Shown: positions 8,801 to 16,345, numbered from the stretch's first letter. The stretch is DNA of 64,000 nucleotides from Aeromonas aquatica (GCF_000764655.1 NZ_JRGL01000012.1:1-64000), one strand, 5' to 3'. The notes: generated by a model not told the origin, from the letters alone. Program-made: numbers and translations.

Positions 8801-11403
8801 AGGTGATGGCGCCATAAAATGTCTCGCCTGCGGGGAAGCAGATCGAAGAGCAGCGGCAAGAAGATCGGCAGCGCCAGCCCGGCAAGGAGCAGCAGCGTCG
8901 CCCTGATGCCGGTATCCAGTGGCAGTTGCCAGGCCGCGAGCAGCGCCAAGAAGGTGCTGGGGGGCAACAGCGAACGACAGAGGTTATCAAACAGCTTCCA
9001 GCGTCCGACGAGGGGCAGGGCATCCGACCCGCGTCGGATATGGCAGATCCAGCTCAGCAGTTGCCAGTCGCCTCTTGTCCAGCGGTGCTGGCGCTTGATA
9101 CTGACGTCATAGCGGGAGGGGAACTCCTCGACGACCTCGATATCGGTTGCCAGGCCCGCCCGTGCGAAGATCCCCTCGAACAGATCATGGCTCAGGTGGC
9201 TGTTCTCCGGCACGCGCGCCTCCAGGGCGGCACCGAAGGCATCGACGTCGTAGATGCCTTTCCCGGTGAAAGAACCTTCGCCAAACAGGTCTTGATAGAT
9301 GTCCGAGGAGGCGGCGGCGTAAGGGTCCATGCCACCGGGCCCTGAGTAGATCCACTGGTAATAGGAGCCATCCTGTTCCATTGGCAGCGAGGGGGTGACC
9401 CGTGGCTGGAGAATACCGTAGCCCTGGGTGACGCGTTGGTGATCCGCATCCAGGCAAGCCTGGTTGAGTGGGTGAGCCATCTTGGCAATCAGTCGGCTGG
9501 CGGTATCCCGAGGCAGGCGGGTGTCCGCATCCAGGGTGATCACATAGCGCACCGAACCCGGGACTGTAGGCGGTTGCCCATCGAGCGCCATGAAGCTGGT
9601 ATCGGTGGCGCCGCGCAGCAAGCGGTTCAGTTCATGGAGCTTGCCCCGCTTGCGCTCCCACCCCATCCAGCAGCTTTCGCCGGGGTTGAAGCGGCGATGG
9701 CGATGGAGCAACAGGAAACGATCGCCAGCAGGCCCGGGGCCATATTTGTGGTTCAACTCGGCAATGACCTGACGGACGTCGGCCAGCAGGGCGTCGTCAT
9801 CGGGCATGATCTCCTGGCTGGCATCCATGCCATCACTGAGCAGCGCAAAAGTGAGGTCGCCACCGATCCCTGACAGATGATGCACCTCCAGTTGGGCGAC
9901 CTGAGCCCTCAGGTCGGCATGAGAGGTTAACAGGGTGGGAATGACCACCAGGGTACGCAACGAGGAGGGCACGCCGTGGTGGAGATCCATGGCGGGTAAG
10001 GGCTTTGGCACCAGATAACTGCCGAGGAAGCTGTTGATCAAGGCGATGGCCGCTCCCTGTGCGGGCAGGCATGCGAACAGGATGAAGGGGATGAGCCAGA
10101 GGGCGTCGCGCTCTGGCCCAGTGAGGAGGCCATAGGTGAGTGCCAGCAAGGCGATCGTCAGCAGGGCGATGATGCCGATATAGCCCACAATGCCGAGTCT
10201 GGCGTGGATGCGGTGCAGGCGAAGCCCTGCTGGCGGGCGAAAATCCAGCGCTTTTTCCAGTGCGGGCCGGCCTTCGGCAATCAGGTGATAACCGGGATCC
10301 TGTGCTCTTCGCTGGATGTCGTCCGGGGTAGCCTGCGCAGTGGCGGCCAAGACGCTGGCCGTGACGGCCAACTCGTCATGGGGGGAAAACCGGGCCAATT
10401 GCTCAATGGCACAGCGATAGAGATTGCGGGTGGCGAAATCCATGCTGGCAAAGTCACTGTTCGCCCGTAGCTGCTGGTCAACCAGGCTCATCTCTTCAAA
10501 CAGATCGCTCCAGTCGATGTCCGAGATAAGGCGCATGCTGGTGATGATATTGCGGATCGTGACGTTAGAGGCTCCCTGTCGTTGTTGTGCATGTCTCACC
10601 ACCTTTTCCACCGAGGATCCTTGCGCAGTGAGTCGCTCTTCGAGCCAGCCGAGGGCGGGGGTGGTCAGTGGATCCTGATCCCGCAATTGTTTGGCCAGCT
10701 GGGCGGCGAAGAGCTCGGAGAGGGGGCCGTCGGCACGCATGGCAATCTCTTCATTGAGTGCGGACAAGGCAGAGCCAGAGACAAGGAGCCGTGAACAGAG
10801 CGCGTCCGCATCGGCCCTGATGCGCCGCGCGAGCGTGATCTGCTCGGCCAGACGGCGCAGGTTCTCGATAAGGACGATTCTGAGGGTGATGGAGACGGCC
10901 CACAGCTCGCCGATGGTCAGGGGTTGCACCCGCTGATAAGCCAGGATGAAACGGCTCAGGAGCTCGGGATCGAAATGACTGTCGTTGTGTGCAACGAAAG
11001 CCCAGGCAATCCCGAAGACCCTGGGGTAGCCGGCCAGCGGCCCCTCTGCCAGCTTTGGCAGTTGGCGGTAATAAGCGGGGGGAAGACTGCTGCGGATCTC
11101 CTGGATCTGGGTTTCGACCAGATGGTAATTATCGAGGAACCACTCAGCCGCATGAGTCAGTTCGCGCCCCTGCTCCAGCTCGGCCGCGCTGGCCTGGTAG
11201 GCGGTGAGCAAGACCGCTTCATTCTCTTTCAGACGACGATGTAGTGGTTGCACCGCAATGGGTTGGGTCGTGACAGCTTGCGCAGCTGCCAACGTCATGG
11301 CATGGAGCTCCAACCGCTCGATACCGAACAGCTCTTCCCGGATGGGCACGTCATTTTGCCAGGGTGCTTGATGCCCAAACAGCCTGGCATGCCAGCGACT
11401 CAT
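2863..11403 (-). CDS. ndvB: cyclic beta-1,2-glucan synthase (NdvB/ChvB-type)
   Basis: A single 2846-residue frame matching the size and order of cyclic beta-1,2-glucan synthases (about 2800 residues in Agrobacterium and Brucella). After a soluble N-terminus come two membrane helices (about 404-460), a family 84 glycosyltransferase core with the DAD metal/UDP motif (about 622-625) and a QHRWTRGDW motif (about 770, the processive QxxRW signature), then more membrane helices (about 790-1000). The middle corresponds to the glucoamylase-like cyclising domain. The C-terminal third is a GH94 phosphorylase-type domain with the GSGDWNDGMN motif near 2514, which trims chain length. The product is a periplasmic osmoregulated glucan made from UDP-glucose at the inner membrane. 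Start ATG follows GAAGG by 7 bases. No frameshift seen. Gammaproteobacteria normally use OpgGH instead, so this gene looks acquired. Confidence 0.92.
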   Translation of the reverse strand: MSRWHARLFGHQAPWQNDVPIREELFGIERLELHAMTLAAAQAVTTQPIAVQPLHRRLKENEAVLLTAYQASAAELEQGRELTHAAEWFLDNYHLVETQIQEIRSSLPPAYYRQLPKLAEGPLAGYPRVFGIAWAFVAHNDSHFDPELLSRFILAYQRVQPLTIGELWAVSITLRIVLIENLRRLAEQITLARRIRADADALCSRLLVSGSALSALNEEIAMRADGPLSELFAAQLAKQLRDQDPLTTPALGWLEERLTAQGSSVEKVVRHAQQRQGASNVTIRNIITSMRLISDIDWSDLFEEMSLVDQQLRANSDFASMDFATRNLYRCAIEQLARFSPHDELAVTASVLAATAQATPDDIQRRAQDPGYHLIAEGRPALEKALDFRPPAGLRLHRIHARLGIVGYIGIIALLTIALLALTYGLLTGPERDALWLIPFILFACLPAQGAAIALINSFLGSYLVPKPLPAMDLHHGVPSSLRTLVVIPTLLTSHADLRAQVAQLEVHHLSGIGGDLTFALLSDGMDASQEIMPDDDALLADVRQVIAELNHKYGPGPAGDRFLLLHRHRRFNPGESCWMGWERKRGKLHELNRLLRGATDTSFMALDGQPPTVPGSVRYVITLDADTRLPRDTASRLIAKMAHPLNQACLDADHQRVTQGYGILQPRVTPSLPMEQDGSYYQWIYSGPGGMDPYAAASSDIYQDLFGEGSFTGKGIYDVDAFGAALEARVPENSHLSHDLFEGIFARAGLATDIEVVEEFPSRYDVSIKRQHRWTRGDWQLLSWICHIRRGSDALPLVGRWKLFDNLCRSLLPPSTFLALLAAWQLPLDTGIRATLLLLAGLALPIFLPLLFDLLPRRRDILWRHHLAKIGNNLQRAAMQLLLSLVFLVDQAWRMLDAIVRTLFRLSFSHRHLLEWTTAAQTAGSPRLACVGFYRLMAAAVMLGMGASAMTLLSTPTAWPLVLPFGGLWLLAPLAAYWTSRPSCQAKTLTCSAKEAVALRLIARQTWRYFETFVTDLDNQLPPDNVQESPEQVIAHRTSPTNMGLYLLATLAANDFGWAGLGATLKRLETTLAVMQRLPRFKGHFFNWYDTRSLLTLEPAYVSSVDSGNLAGHLLVVATACEHWQQQPGSGAARSGLQDTCLLAEQALHAYLAQPYTIQSNMPQQAITAYLSEIHHQLFGQQPMAQLLPILAKLTAQTASMAHHFCRSGDQHAGAELTFWLDALRLAVTEHAEDQRSFPQLPPSLRLRLQAIANAARALAMGMDFTFLLNSQRKLLSIGYSLTDNRLDASCYDLLASEARLASLFAIAKGDVVTRHWFRLGRAVTPVGQATVLISWSGSMFEYLMPSLVMRAPIGSQLEQTNRLIVALQIRYGRALGIPWGISESAYNARDLEFTYQYSNFGIPRLALKRGLAEDRVIAPYATALAAMVNPGAALKNFERLAMLGGAGRYGFYEALDFTRARLPDNQQVAIVQNFMAHHQGMTVVAIANALQEGRMRTRFHQEPIIQACELLLQERIPQDMTIIRTRGAEIKASQTQSRQDVSAVRRLLSSVHGAPVTHLLSNGRYSVMLTSAGSGYSRWRDIAITRWQADSTRDHLGYFLFLHDAQSGETWSPCSQPLGRTTNEEEVVFAEDRAHFLHQNGRLTTTMEVLVSGEGDGEVRRVSLTNRGRHRRDIELTSYAEIVLTTPEADRAHPAFAKLFVVTEYLPETRALIATRRPRSPEETEVWAAHFIIVEGPSVGVLQYESDRARFIGRGRTLASAQALQRGALLSDTTGTVLDPIFSLRQLVQVLPGGSTHVAFWTLVASSRSALLDLIDQHHNRYAFERAKTLAWTQAQVQLNHLNIQASDAANFQRLAAPLLYADPRFRAASSAILQGLAPQSLLWQQSISGDLPILLLRIDDIEDLAQVRELLLAHEYLRMKRLAVDLVIINEHASTYVQDLQNSIETAVRSSQSRPRFHAELAQGSVYTVRTDLMSPEVRDLLFAAARVVLTARRGSLQQQLARLPDSPPFPPPGPVVRPRHAAPFKHPHHPELEFFNGLGGFAKEGREYVTLLTDEQMTPAPWINVVANPHFGFQASAEGSGYTWSDNSKENQLTAWSNDPVTDPGGEVIYLRDEDTLELWSVTAQPIRDSGSYIARHGFGYCRFEHQAHGIHSELLQYVPVADPVKISRLTLHNLTRTPRRLMVTGYVEWILGASRPLTAPYITTRMDAQTGAMLAHNPWSTAFPNQVAFFDLGGQQTSWTADRREFLGNHGQLSAPAALTRRHRLSCRTGAGMDPCAALQTEILLAPGQRLELVILLGEGRSAEQASALVTRYRQDLDVVQDEVASQWQALLGAIQVKTPDRAMDIMLNGWLLYQTLACRVWARSAFYQAGGAYGFRDQLQDGMALSFAQPQATRQHLLRAAARQFIEGDVQHWWLPHSGQGVRTRISDDRIWLAFATATYILDTADDAILDEIIPFIEGPQLGLNEQDAFFLPAISDESASLFEHCARGLDQAIELTGSNGLPPIGSGDWNDGMNLVGSEGKGESVWLGWLLLRTIMLFAPLARSRQDPRAERWEAHAQRVGVALERKAWDGAWYRRATFDDGTWLGSKDSSECQIDSIAQSWAILSGVADPTRAMTAMQSLEKYLIRYDEALVLLFSPPFDKLTQNPGYIRGYPPGLRENGGQYTHAATWAILAFSRLGECNKAHNLFALLNPINHAKNAADVERYKVEPYVMAADIYSVAPHIGRGGWTWYTGAAGWMYQAGIEGILGIHREGHFLRIDPHLPRHWPGFSAEITMEATRYSIEVDIGEPSERQTGTIRLDGVALPPSDRPLRVPLDGGQHQLHITMGCHAPACEAVEL

Positions 11404-11642
11404 CGGGCTGCCTTCGATGATTGGCCATCATCAGGTATCAATTCACGGCGTACCCGGTTTGGCATTCGCATGCTTGCTCCATTGTTGCGGCTGATTGAAG
11501 AAGCATGAAGGCTCATGATTGACCTGCCAAGGCATCATGAATTGGTCAGGGACGAGCTCTCTTGCAATCGAGGTTTCTGCAAATACGGAGACTATGAAGG
11601 GCAGACAGACGGTTGTCGGTTCGCTAAGGCACACAAGATAAA

Positions 11643-11672
11643 AAAAGGCCACTTCTTGCGAAGTGGCCTTTT
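11643..11672 (-). terminator. rho-independent terminator of ssrA
   Basis: 12-bp inverted repeat (AAAAGGCCACTT / AAGTGGCCTTTT) with a 6-base loop, ending 9 bases past the mature tmRNA 3' end; in minus-strand direction it runs into a T-run. It could also work bidirectionally. Confidence 0.9.
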
Positions 11673-11681
11673 CCAAACGTT

Positions 11682-12041
11682 TGGTGGAGCTGGGGGGATT
11701 TGAACCCCCGTCCAAAATTACTACATCCTCGGTACTACATGCTTAGTCACTCTTTACATTCGCCAACCCGCTGCGGAGAGACACGCCACGAATTGACTAG
11801 CTCGATTGGTTTTAATGCTTCCGCCCCGAGCAGGACTTCCACACGATCCTGTGAAGGATGACCTTCCGTTTCCCTAGGACACAGGCAAGCTAGGGGAGAA
11901 GGGCTCAGCGCAGGTTATTAAGCTGCGAGTGCGTAGTTTTCGTCGTTTGCGACTATTTTTTTGCGGTTTATTAACGAGGCCTACCGCACCTCGGCATGCA
12001 CCTTGGGTTTCGTGAATCTTGTCGAATCCAGAATCAGCCCC
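11682..12041 (-). ncRNA. ssrA: transfer-messenger RNA (tmRNA)
   Basis: 360 nt. The 5' end begins GGGGCTGATTCTGGATTCGA and the 3' end is GCTCCACCA preceded by a TpsiC-arm (GGTTCAAATCCC), so the ends form the alanine-tRNA-like domain with an encoded CCA. The tag reading frame gives ANDENYALAA followed by TAATAA (tag codons 11950-11921, stops 11920-11915). tmRNA with SmpB rescues stalled ribosomes and marks the incomplete peptide for ClpXP and related proteases. It lies just downstream of smpB on the same strand. The ssrA 3' end is a common integration site for genomic islands, and accessory-looking DNA does begin just beyond it, although I see no integrase in the window. Confidence 0.97.
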
Positions 12042-12056
12042 AAGTTGTCAAAGCCG

Positions 12057-12084
12057 ATTGTACGCAAAAATCCTGTCATGGCAA
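12057..12084 (-). promoter_or_regulatory. sigma70-type promoter of ssrA
   Basis: On the minus strand TTGCCA (12084-12079), a 16-base spacer and TACAAT (12062-12057). Transcription would start a few bases before the mature tmRNA 5' end at 12041, consistent with RNase P trimming of a short leader. Confidence 0.65.
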
Positions 12085-12094
12085 GGCGTTGATG

Positions 12095-12124
12095 GCAATC
12101 GACCGGCTGGTGCCGGTCGATTGC
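12095..12124 (-). terminator. hairpin between smpB and ssrA
   Basis: 12-bp perfect inverted repeat (GCAATCGACCGG / CCGGTCGATTGC, loop of 6) 40 bases past the smpB stop and just upstream of the ssrA -35. No T-run follows on the minus strand, so termination would be inefficient or factor-dependent. Confidence 0.45.
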
Positions 12125-12163
12125 TGGTTTATTGGGCGCCACTCATCGGCAGGTGGCACGGCA

Positions 12164-12652
12164 TCAACCGCGGTTCTTGTTCTTCATGATGCGGGATTTC
12201 TCCCGATCCCATTCGCGGGCCTTGGTGTCTTCCCGCTTGTCGTGTTCTTTCTTGCCCTTCACCAGGCCGATCTCGACCTTGACCCAGCACTCTTTCCAGT
12301 AGAGCGCCAGCGGCACTATGGTGTAGCCCTGACGTGCCACCAGGCTCTCGAGTTTGTCGAGTTCACGGCGGCTCAGCAGCAGTTTGCGGGTGCGGGTCGG
12401 GTCGCAGACCACGTGGCTGGAGGCGGCGTTCAGCGGCAGGAAGGTGGCGCCAAACAGGAAGGCTTCACCCTGCATGAAGATGACATAGGCTTCGCTGATA
12501 TTGGCCTTGCCCGCCCGCAGGGATTTCACTTCCCACCCTTGCAGGGACAGACCGGCTTCCACGCGCTCTTCGATGAAGTACTCGTGGCGGGCGGCTCTGT
12601 TGAGTGCAATGGTGCTGGACCCGGCTTTGTTTTTACTGTTCTTTTTGCTCAT
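12164..12652 (-). CDS. smpB: SsrA-binding protein SmpB
   Basis: 162 residues, the usual SmpB length. Contains the OB-fold core ([31 protein letters not shown]...) and the basic C-terminal tail ([19 protein letters not shown]) that enters the ribosomal mRNA channel. SmpB binds the tRNA-like end of tmRNA and is essential for trans-translation. The ATG at 12652 is chosen by homology and by the GAAGG 8 bases upstream; the same frame stays open for over 120 codons further upstream but would cross the promoter. Divergent from ratA, and directly upstream of ssrA, the classic arrangement. Confidence 0.97.
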   Translation of the reverse strand: MSKKNSKNKAGSSTIALNRAARHEYFIEERVEAGLSLQGWEVKSLRAGKANISEAYVIFMQGEAFLFGATFLPLNAASSHVVCDPTRTRKLLLSRRELDKLESLVARQGYTIVPLALYWKECWVKVEIGLVKGKKEHDKREDTKAREWDREKSRIMKNKNRG

Positions 12653-12685
12653 GACGGGGGCCTTCGGCAATGTTGATGAAGGCGC

Positions 12686-12713
12686 ATTATACGTGGGTGG
12701 CGGCGGCTGTAAA
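12686..12713 (-). promoter_or_regulatory. sigma70 promoter of smpB
   Basis: Minus strand TTTACA (12713-12708), 16-base spacer, perfect TATAAT (12691-12686); predicted start about 27 bases upstream of the smpB ATG. Confidence 0.7.
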
Positions 12714-12901
12714 ACGCGCAACCGCTCGAGTGGTGGCTTTGTGAGCGATCCAGGAGGGATTTTGGCTGGCAAGGTGATGTATGCGTGATTAACGAAGGCG
12801 AAAAAATGAGCGATTGGTCGGGTGATGGCTTTCTGGACCGTTTCGGCGGTGATTTTGGCTGACAAGGTGGTAAAATCGGGCCGATTGGAAGAGGAAAGCC
12901 C

Positions 12902-13336
12902 ATGCCCCGTATTACTCGCAGTGCCCTGGTGATGTTCAGCGCGGAACAAATGTTCCGGCTGGTCAACGACGTTCACGCTTATCCCGAATTCTTGCCCGGT
13001 TGCGTCGGCAGCCGCGTTCACGAGACGGGAGAAGACTACATGATGGCCTCGGTGGACGTGGCCAAGGCAGGCATCGCCAAGACCTTCACCACCCGCAATC
13101 AGCTCGACGCCAACCGCACCATCAAGATGGAGCTGGTGGAAGGCCCCTTCAAGACGCTGGCGGGCTGGTGGACCTTCACGCCGCTGGATGTGGATGCCTG
13201 CAAGGTGGAGTTCGACCTCGATTTCGAATTTACCTCCAAGCTGATCGAGCTGGCCTTTGGCCAGATCTTCCGCGATCTGGTGGGCTCCATGGTGCTCGCC
13301 TTCTCCAACCGCGCCAAGGTGGTGTACGGTGTCTGA
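12902..13336 (+). CDS. ratA: ribosome association toxin RatA (START/Coq10-like)
   Basis: 144 residues with the START-like Coq10 cyclase/dehydrase fold ([28 protein letters not shown] near the N-terminus, [16 protein letters not shown] near the C-terminus). In E. coli RatA binds 50S subunits and blocks 70S association; homologues of the fold bind ubiquinone, so a quinone or lipid role is also possible. Starts at ATG 12902 behind GAGGA. Divergent from smpB and overlapping rnfH by 8 bases, the conserved smpB<>ratA-rnfH arrangement. Confidence 0.93.
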   Translation: MPRITRSALVMFSAEQMFRLVNDVHAYPEFLPGCVGSRVHETGEDYMMASVDVAKAGIAKTFTTRNQLDANRTIKMELVEGPFKTLAGWWTFTPLDVDACKVEFDLDFEFTSKLIELAFGQIFRDLVGSMVLAFSNRAKVVYGV

Positions 13337-13688
13337 TCTGCTCGATATCGAAGTCGCCTATGCCCTGCCAGAGCGGCAGACCGTGCTGCGTATCCGGGTT
13401 GCTCCCGGCACCAGCGTACTGGCCGCCATCGAGCAGTCCGGCATAGTGCAGAAGCACCCGGAGATCGATCTCGCGGTCAACAAGTTCGGCATCTACAGCC
13501 GTCCGGTCAAGGGCGCCGAGCCGGTGCAGGAAGGGGATCGCATCGAGATCTACCGGCCGCTGATCGCCGACCCGAAAGAGATGCGCAAGAAGCGGGCCGA
13601 GAAGGCCAAGGAAGAGGGGCGTGCCGACGTGGTGACCGGCGGCCGGCCCGATGTGCACCGCAAGCGGGGCGATGCCGAACCGACCTGA
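13329..13688 (+). CDS. rnfH: RnfH/UPF0125 ubiquitin-like protein
   Basis: 119 residues beginning with GTG ([15 protein letters not shown]), overlapping the end of ratA by 8 bases, so translation is probably coupled. The beta-grasp ubiquitin-like core is clear (VTL-type strand, [34 protein letters not shown]), with a basic charged C-terminal tail. Named after the rnf electron-transport cluster but its function is unknown. The start was chosen because the longer in-frame reading would duplicate most of ratA in a second frame. Confidence 0.92.
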   Translation: MSDLLDIEVAYALPERQTVLRIRVAPGTSVLAAIEQSGIVQKHPEIDLAVNKFGIYSRPVKGAEPVQEGDRIEIYRPLIADPKEMRKKRAEKAKEEGRADVVTGGRPDVHRKRGDAEPT

Positions 13689-13710
13689 TGCGGGTTGCGT
13701 CGTTGGAATA

Positions 13711-13738
13711 AACAAGAGGCGCCACGGCGCCTCTTGTT
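13711..13738 (+). terminator. terminator after ratA-rnfH
   Basis: 13-bp inverted repeat (AACAAGAGGCGCC / GGCGCCTCTTGTT) 22 bases past the rnfH stop, ending in a short T-rich run; may serve the convergent gene as well. Confidence 0.8.
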
Positions 13739-13793
13739 ATTGGATGCTGCTTTGCATCCCTGAAATGGGATGAACTGCTGTAAGACTAAAGGT

Positions 13794-14429
13794 TCACAGC
13801 ACGAGCAGCCGCTCGTTTTCCACCGTCTCGACACCCTCATCCTGCTCGGCGAGCACTTTCATGGCGTGGGCCACCTGGCTCGCCTCGATGGCGCGCCAGC
13901 GCCTGAGGGGCCCCTGCAGCAGCGGCCTGATCAGCGGATAGATGGCCTGAATGACTTGCTCTGACGTGCGCGGCGGTTGGCGATGGCCGAGCAGCATGGC
14001 GGGGCGCAGGATGGCGAGCCGCTGCCAGTCCTGGGCCAGCAGGGCCTGCTCCACCTCCCCCTTGGTGCGCAGATAGAGGGCAGAGGCGCGGGCGTTGGCG
14101 CCGAGGCTGGAAATGGTAATCAGGCGACGGCAACCGTGGCGACGGGCGAGGGCGGCGAAGGCCAGCACATAGTCGTGATCCACCCGGCGAAACGCCGCAT
14201 CGGAGCCGGCGTCCTTGCGGGTGGTACCGAGGCAGCAGAAGGCGACATCGACGGGGGCGGGCAGGGCGACCTCGTCCAGTTGGTCGAAGTCCACCGGCAG
14301 CCAGCGCCGGTTTGGGGCGGGCTCCCCCGGCGTGCGGCAGAGCAGGGTCAGCTCATGGTCAGGCCTGAGTTGGCGGACGAGTTCCCGCCCGATCAGGCCG
14401 GTGGCGCCGGCTATCAATATCTGGCTCAC
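13794..14429 (-). CDS. NAD(P)-binding Rossmann-fold protein (YraR-like SDR)
   Basis: 211 residues with an atypical short-chain dehydrogenase fold: nucleotide-binding AGATGLIG near residue 6, VDVAFCCLGTTRKDAGS, ITISSLGANA and the YLRTKGEVE segment that supplies the Tyr-x3-Lys pair. Similar to YraR and HTATIP2-type oxidoreductases; substrate unknown. The start is taken as GTG at 14429: a GAGGTGAT ribosome site lies five bases upstream, and the alternative GTG at 14438 is inside that site. Downstream of bamE on the same strand but separated by a terminator. Confidence 0.82.
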   Translation of the reverse strand: MSQILIAGATGLIGRELVRQLRPDHELTLLCRTPGEPAPNRRWLPVDFDQLDEVALPAPVDVAFCCLGTTRKDAGSDAAFRRVDHDYVLAFAALARRHGCRRLITISSLGANARASALYLRTKGEVEQALLAQDWQRLAILRPAMLLGHRQPPRTSEQVIQAIYPLIRPLLQGPLRRWRAIEASQVAHAMKVLAEQDEGVETVENERLLVL

Positions 14430-14471
14430 AGTGATCACCTCGGAGGATGGGCTCAGTTATCAGCCTATAAA

Positions 14472-14497
14472 ACAAAACCGGCCTTGGCCGGTTTTGT
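14472..14497 (-). terminator. terminator of bamE
   Basis: 12-bp inverted repeat (ACAAAACCGGCC / GGCCGGTTTTGT) with a TT loop, 6 bases past the bamE stop, followed on the minus strand by TTTTAT. Confidence 0.85.
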
Positions 14498-14503
14498 GGG
14501 ATA

Positions 14504-14842
14504 TCAGAGCGGGGTGGTGAAGGCCGCCGGGAGCGGGAAGTCTCCCGTGGCGGTGGCCAGTCGGTCACCCACGAAGTTCAGGGTCAGCTCCTTGCGCTCC
14601 TTGTCACCGCGCCCTGGCTGGAATTCATAGAGATAGTACCAGGTGTTGGGATCGAAGCCGTCCCGCAGCATGGGGGAACCCAGCACGAACTCGACCTGCT
14701 CGCGGGTCATGCCCTGGCGCAGCTTGTCGACCTGTTTTTGTTCCACATAGTTGCCCTGGGGAATATCGATGCGATAGACCAGGCTGCAACCGGACAGAGT
14801 GAGGGCGGTCAGGGCCGCGGCAATCAGGTGTTTCATCCGCAT
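14504..14842 (-). CDS. bamE: outer membrane assembly lipoprotein BamE (SmpA)
   Basis: 112 residues. Lipoprotein signal with LTLSGC lipobox (Cys19), then the BamE core: IPQGNYVEQKQVDKLRQGMTREQV and VLGSPMLRDGFDPNTWYYLYEF, diagnostic of SmpA/OmlA proteins. BamE is a subunit of the BAM complex that inserts beta-barrel proteins in the outer membrane. Start ATG 14842; a second ATG two codons later is also possible. Single gene closed by its own terminator. Confidence 0.96.
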   Translation of the reverse strand: MRMKHLIAAALTALTLSGCSLVYRIDIPQGNYVEQKQVDKLRQGMTREQVEFVLGSPMLRDGFDPNTWYYLYEFQPGRGDKERKELTLNFVGDRLATATGDFPLPAAFTTPL

Positions 14843-14940
14843 ATCGGGTTCAGATCATCCATACAGTCTTTTTAGCTCGGCAAATCATACCCACTCCCCG
14901 TGCGGAAGTAAAAAGCCATTGATCCTCCAGCCAATAAAAA

Positions 14941-14957
14941 GGGCCGCGTGGCGGCCC
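14941..14957 (-). terminator. terminator of the iron alcohol dehydrogenase gene
   Basis: 7-bp GC-only stem (GGGCCGC / GCGGCCC) with a 3-base loop, followed on the minus strand by a TTTTTATT run; 20 bases past the stop. Confidence 0.75.
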
Positions 14958-14976
14958 CTGGCAAACAGGCGAAGGG

Positions 14977-16128
14977 TTACATGGCGGCGCGGAAGATGGC
15001 GACTATCTCGGCGTGGCTCGCCTGCTTGGGGTTGGTGAAGCCGCAGGCATCTTTCAGGGCGTTGCTGGCCAGCAGATCGAAGTCATCGCTCCTGACGCCG
15101 AGCTGCTCCAGGCCAGCCGGGATCTTCACATCCCGTGCCAGTTGCTGGATAGCATCGATCGCGGCGGCGGCGCCCTGCTCGTCGCTCATGGCGCTCACGT
15201 CCACCCCCATGTGATGGGCCACGTCCCTGAGGCGAGCGGCACTCACCTGAGCGTTGTAGGCCTGCACGTGGGGCAGCAGCACCGCATTGCAGACACCGTG
15301 GGGCAGGTCGTAGAAGCCGCCGAGCTGGTGCGCCATGGCGTGCACGTAACCGAGGCTGGCGTTGTTGAACGCCATGCCCGCCAGGAACTGGGCATAGGCC
15401 ATCTGCTCGCGGGCGTGCAGATCGTCACCCTGGTTGACCGCGGTGCGCAGGTGTTTGGCTATCAGCTGAATAGCCATGATGGCGCTGGCGTCGGTGACCG
15501 GGGTGGCGGCGATGGAAACATAGGCCTCGATGGCGTGGGTCAGGGCATCCATGCCGGTGGCGGCGGTGAGGCCGGCGGGCTTGGCCAGCATCAGCTCGGG
15601 ATCGTTGACCGACATCAGCGGGGTGACGTGCTTGTCGACGATGGCCATCTTCACGTGGCGGGCCTCGTCGGTGATGATGCAAAAACGCGTCATCTCGGAG
15701 GCGGTACCGGCGGTGGTGTTGATGGCGATGAGCGGCAGTTGCGGCTTGGCTGAGCGATCCACCCCTTCGTAATCCGCGATGCTGCCGCCGTTGGTGGCCA
15801 CCAGGGCGATGCCCTTGGCGCAGTCGTGAGGCGAGCCGCCGCCCAGCGAAATCACGCAATCACAGCCGTTGGCCTTGAGCATGGCCAGCCCCTGCTCGAC
15901 GTTGGTCATGGTGGGATTGGGTTTGGTCTCGTCGAAGACAGCGCTCTCGATGCCATGCTCCGCCAGCAGGGCGGCAACCCTGGCCACCACGCCGATTTGA
16001 CTCAGCACCTTGTCGGTGACGATCAGCGCCTTGCGAAAACCATGGCCCTTGATATCGGCTGCCGCCTCTTGCAGGCAGCCCGCTCCCATCAGGTTGACCG
16101 CGGGAATGTAGAATTTGAATGTCGCCAT
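14977..16128 (-). CDS. yiaY: iron-containing alcohol dehydrogenase (YiaY/AdhB-like)
   Basis: 383 residues of the group III metal-dependent alcohol dehydrogenases. NAD-binding [20 protein letters not shown], and metal ligands in [11 protein letters not shown] (Asp...His) and [16 protein letters not shown] (two His). The opening [17 protein letters not shown] and overall length match E. coli YiaY and Zymomonas ADH II; YiaY oxidises threonine or primary alcohols. ATG 16128 is preceded by GGAGT at 6 bases; the further upstream ATG at 16176 has no ribosome site. Divergent from udp across 390 bases of regulatory-looking DNA. Confidence 0.93.
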   Translation of the reverse strand: MATFKFYIPAVNLMGAGCLQEAAADIKGHGFRKALIVTDKVLSQIGVVARVAALLAEHGIESAVFDETKPNPTMTNVEQGLAMLKANGCDCVISLGGGSPHDCAKGIALVATNGGSIADYEGVDRSAKPQLPLIAINTTAGTASEMTRFCIITDEARHVKMAIVDKHVTPLMSVNDPELMLAKPAGLTAATGMDALTHAIEAYVSIAATPVTDASAIMAIQLIAKHLRTAVNQGDDLHAREQMAYAQFLAGMAFNNASLGYVHAMAHQLGGFYDLPHGVCNAVLLPHVQAYNAQVSAARLRDVAHHMGVDVSAMSDEQGAAAAIDAIQQLARDVKIPAGLEQLGVRSDDFDLLASNALKDACGFTNPKQASHAEIVAIFRAAM

Positions 16129-16300
16129 GATGGACTCCGTATGATTAGCCATTAAGTGGTATACGGGCGCCAACATAACAGCAGATGAGGCGATGCGAAG
16201 GGGTCAATAGTATCTGATTTACAACTTTGTGGACTCGATCGCGCTCTGGCCGAATCGTGGTAGCGAGGGCTTGACAAGGGGCTGGAGCGAGCGGAGAGAA

Positions 16301-16314
16301 GAAAAACGTTTTTC
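16301..16314. promoter_or_regulatory. palindrome 1 upstream of udp (LacI-type operator candidate)
   Basis: Perfect 14-bp palindrome GAAAAACGTTTTTC with the central CG typical of LacI/PurR/CytR-family operators. Lies between the divergent yiaY and udp genes. No binding data; call is from symmetry and central CG only. Confidence 0.35.
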
Positions 16315-16332
16315 AGGAAATTCATCAAGTTA

Positions 16333-16345
16333 GCAAACGTTTTGC
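16333..16345. promoter_or_regulatory. palindrome 2 upstream of udp (PurR-like half-match)
   Basis: GCAAACGTTTTGC, close to the PurR consensus core (GCAAACGTTTGC) with one inserted T. Its centre is about 31.5 bp from palindrome 1, three helical turns. Confidence 0.35.

Noticed and set aside
11515-11703. 62-codon plus-strand frame reading into ssrA
   Set aside because: Runs through the ssrA terminator and tmRNA 3' end, no ribosome site, no homology recognised.
11682-11720. Possible alanine tRNA gene
   Set aside because: The TpsiC arm and CCA belong to the tmRNA acceptor domain; no anticodon arm is present nearby.
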